From Phytoseiulus persimilis (taxonomy: Eukaryota > Arthropoda > Arachnida > Mesostigmata > Phytoseiidae), in NCBI GenBank assembly GCA_037576195.1, contig CM075102.1, positions 46,496,745 through 46,560,744 of the forward strand: a stretch of 64,000 nucleotides of DNA, read 5' to 3'. The position numbers and the translations under genes are program-made. The stretch's first letter is position 1. Each line of letters opens with the position of its first letter. Shown here piece by piece: positions 60,793 to 64,000 of the stretch. Below the pieces are notes generated by a model, which worked only from the letters and a program-made list of their open reading frames with translations, was not told the origin of the DNA and ran no database searches.

Positions 60793-62725
60793 CCGGGTAT
60801 CGCTACTCGATTTTTCTACGTTCTTATTTCTCCTTCTTCACGGCTCCCTTGGGGATCCTGATCCGTTTTGGGGATGAAGATCCTCGATCTTGAATGGCAT
60901 GGGCAACGATCAGTATAACTCAAGCCGAGTTGGGTCGTAAACCTCCTTTGTCACTATCAACCGTGTGAGCGCCCTTGGCGTATCCTCGAACAGGATACGC
61001 GTCGTGCCAGGACAGCGCACCCGTTGTGGTGAATATGCTCCCTGTTGAGGTTGACACGCAATAATCTCCTGTCGACCCATTGTGTCAGTTCCACGGGAGC
61101 CGATAAACATAACTCCAAATTAGCTCTACGTCAGCGGATCCTCCCAAGCCCGTCACAGCGAAACAGGAAACATTCGCACGGAGGAACGCGTGCGGGCATG
61201 AGCTTTCACTCGAAATGGAGAGCTGCGTACACTGATTTAGTCTCATCTGGTCCGAGACTTATGTAGGACGCAAGTAGCTTCTATTTCTCCCGCGTTGCTT
61301 AGCGATTCAAGGCGGAGGTGGGACTAGCTAACATCCCTCATCAGGCGCAAGCGCTCCATAACGTATGCAAGTTGGAAATTCTCACGTATTCCCACCCAAA
61401 CTGACGATTTCGTGCCGTCGAATGCGCGCGAGAAACGCTCCCGCAGACGAACGTTTTTCAAGAAATCGCTGAGCTAAAACATATGCTGAAGACACATCTT
61501 GGTGAGGAGCAGTTGCTAGAAACGACGGACGAGATGCCAACGTTTCACCATTCCTCATCCGATTCTCCGGGGTGTGGGCCTCCTAGCTACTCTTGCTATC
61601 TACTGAGTCAAATACACAGCCATCCCCCCACCGTCTCACGTCGCTGAGAACAGAGCGTGACGTCGAAAGGCGGGGGAGATTCGTCCTCGGGGAATTTTCT
61701 TTCAAGTGTCTAATTATACCGGGCTTCACTTTTGTCTCAACGAAACGAATGTTCCGGCCCTCTGAGTCACCGATTGCGTTCGCGGCGACAATGAAGAAGG
61801 ATGTCTGACCCAAAACATCGCTACGTTGGGTCCAGAGCTCTCGGGTTATCGTTGATGAAAATCACAGAGAATCTGGACCCAGCCGACTCCCGCTGTTCCC
61901 GGAGTTGGATATAGCATTTGCATACAAGCTGGAATAACTGATTCGTCATATGGCGACAGCATGCAATCCAGATAATGAGGTGTCTCTCGTGGTGCTAACG
62001 AACCTGGGAAACGAAAGACGGCCGCATTATTTGATGCCACTGGCATTGGGCTTCTTTGAGCCGCTTTCGCGTGACCTCTTCCGTCTTGACTCTCAGATCA
62101 GGGTTTCGACAAAGAACGCGAGCCTGCTGGATTCAGGGGAAACCATGAGTGGAAACACTTCCCCAGGAAAACGGCCTCGTTCATTCCCAACGTAGTAGAA
62201 ATCAACAGACACATCGGTTTCCTGTTCTCGTTCCTTTCGTGTGCGAGACTTTGCTGGATTCCCGGAAGTTCTTCGCTTCATATTTATTGCGCTTCCTGAA
62301 CGGCGGTCTCCGATTCTCTTCGTGTTTTCCAGTGAGTAATAGAGTCCCAGTTCGAACAGACAGGAAGTACGGCATTCGGCGTTACGATCGTTGCCTCTTA
62401 GTCATAAAGTTCGCAGTTCTGTTGGGCGGATCCGTGTCGTCGCAATCGGGAGTTTCAGAGCCAGGGGTTATGCCAGATATCCCCTTAATGCGGAATGCAG
62501 AAGCGGCCAAGGCTCCACAATCTACGAGTCAGACTCGGCTTCCGTCTTGTTTCCTTCTCGATGAGGTTCTCGATGTCCCCCTGATACACTCCAGTTTTAC
62601 GGAAACTTCGTTTCATGATTATTGAGTTGGACTCCGATCGTCTGTGGGCCGTGACCCGATTCCTCAGAAACTTTAGCGTCATTTCTCAACGACTCCTCGC
62701 GAGACGCTCGTAATTGGAGTTTGTT
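60793..62725. other. Stretch without a supported gene
   Basis: Minus-strand open frames near 60910-61110 (CPGTTRILFEDTPRALTRL) and 61583-61813 (SFFIVAANAIGDSEG) read like protein but have no convincing splice sites. They may be exons of the same unknown minus-strand gene as 62726-62991, though on that strand they lie beyond its stop codon. Confidence 0.3.
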
Positions 62726-62991
62726 CTACAGCTCGTTGCGGAGTTCCAGCCCAAACTCCGAGCTGTCATCCGTAGGGTTGGAGATTTCTCGCGGAAGTTT
62801 GAACTTGTTCCAGAGCCCATGTGTGCTCGCAACCGGGGGAATCGGAATCGCGTGAAAGAGTTTTGAATCGCTGCGAAAATCTACAGCCCCAATCATTCGC
62901 AACCAACCGAGAAGCCGGAGAACTCTGCGAACTCCAAAAATATATATGGTGGCGTACATATGGGAGACCCAGCTCCCGTCCGGAGGGATAC
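62726..62991 (-). CDS. Possible terminal exon, unrecognised
   Basis: A strong acceptor (TTCGTTATCTCAG) is followed by 87 codons (phase 1 in) to TAG at 62728-62726. It starts IPPDGSWVSHMYATIYIFG, has an Arg/Leu-rich amphipathic stretch (VRRVLRLLGWLRMIG) and ends FKLPREISNPTDDSSEFGL followed by ELRNEL. The composition is protein-like and free of the Arg/Ser bias of shadow frames. No family was recognised and no upstream partner exon identified. Confidence 0.38.
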
Positions 62992-64000
62992 CTGAGATAA
63001 CGAAAAGAGTGGATTAATGTGAAGTGTGCGATCGGGGATGGGCGGCTAGTAAAAGCACGTGTTTAGCACGATCAATTCGGGTTCTGTTCGGCATTGGCAC
63101 TTGTGTTTCGAGTGCTACAAGGATCATAGCGGACAACTGAACGACAAGCTTCAAGGTATCGGAGTGCGGCTGTGCTACGTGCATAGTGTTCCATTGACTA
63201 GACCAATGGATGGATAGTGTCCTACTGTGGCCAAAACCATGCAAATGAGCAAAAATTTCAATTCTGCTCATCGGGCCCGCACATAGCCGAGTCTGCAGAC
63301 CTCTCGACCCGGACTCCAAATTCTGTCATTTGCGCCCTCGTTCCCACTTCAGCTTTGAAGTGGAAGTGGGGTGTCAACAGATGACTATGCACGGCTGCTC
63401 CAAACTCAACTGAGGAGCCACGGTTCGAGAGAGTAACGTGTTCTATTTTACAGCGTTGCAAAGGTGAGCTGGTACAAATCGTGGCCTCAACCGCTGGGGT
63501 TGCAATCGCGGATTTTCCGAAAATTCCAGCGTATCCGTTAGCTGAGCTGGAGATGGATATTTTTAGGGAGAAACTTTGAGCGAATACGGAACACGCGGAA
63601 AATCAAAGCCGTCGGATCGAGCTCGCTCTCATCTGGAAGCAATCCCGATCGACGCACTGAGGGGAAAGAGAGGTTCGTCCCCTCATTTCCTCATCGCACG
63701 AAATCCCCCACAATCATAAGCCAGCTTTCGAACGCGCTTTAGTTCCTGGGAAGTACCTACCGTGCTCAGGAAGCCGAGACATGATCCATGGGAGTTAAGA
63801 CAAGAAATTGGTCACGGCTCAGCTGGGCCACACTGTATACCATCCTAACTCACGATGATAAGCCGCCTGGAGATCCTCCTGTGGAAATCCGCCTGAACCG
63901 CGGCGTCCTGCGAGTCGATAGATGATTCTCACAATCAGTCCGCTTCCGTACTTGCTCGGAACTTCTGAGATCCTCTTCTTCCAAATTGTTCAGGACAGAT
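62992..64000. other. Right end of window, no supported gene
   Basis: A minus-strand frame (63014-63319) includes a hydrophobic stretch (LKLVVQLSAMILVALETQV) that could be a signal peptide feeding the 62726-62991 exon, but no donor could be matched. Otherwise nothing was seen. Confidence 0.3.

Overview
The window is eukaryotic nuclear DNA. Its genes are split by introns with GT..AG junctions, and no rRNA, tRNA, operon or prokaryote-type gene can be supported. Base composition looks roughly balanced. Protein relatives and compact introns (about 100 to 2000 bases) point to an arthropod. A mite or other chelicerate with a GC-balanced genome, for example a phytoseiid mite, is my best guess; that is inference, not something the sequence proves.

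Three genes are well supported. (1) 142-3776, plus strand: the 3' five coding exons of a MAP kinase kinase (MEK1/2, Drosophila Dsor1 type); its N-terminal exon(s) lie left of the window. (2) 7746-12423, minus strand: an EF-hand rhomboid of the RHBDL1/RHBDL3 (fly Rho-4) type, convergent with MEK. Three further exons, up to 16676, join it in matching phase and probably form a long low-complexity N-terminus. This rhomboid keeps the serine-bearing loop, but its catalytic histidine is proline and GxSGG is altered to GASCP, so it is predicted to be a catalytically dead pseudoprotease. (3) 56662-60182, plus strand: four phase-consistent exons of a secreted Gly/Ser-rich protein with an acidic tail, lacking only its first exon.

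Most of 16.7-56.6 kb shows no conserved exon I recognise. It holds a 222-bp TA-flanked MITE at 35275-35496, simple repeats, and a few exon-like minus-strand segments (45.3-48.6 kb). More weak exon-like segments lie at 5.7-6.8 kb (plus) and 62.7-63.0 kb (minus). They are listed at low confidence because no family could be assigned firmly.

The genes do not form a functional cluster. MEK (ERK cascade) and a rhomboid (in flies, rhomboids release EGF-receptor ligands upstream of the same cascade) are neighbours, but one such adjacency says nothing about co-function, especially as this rhomboid looks inactive.
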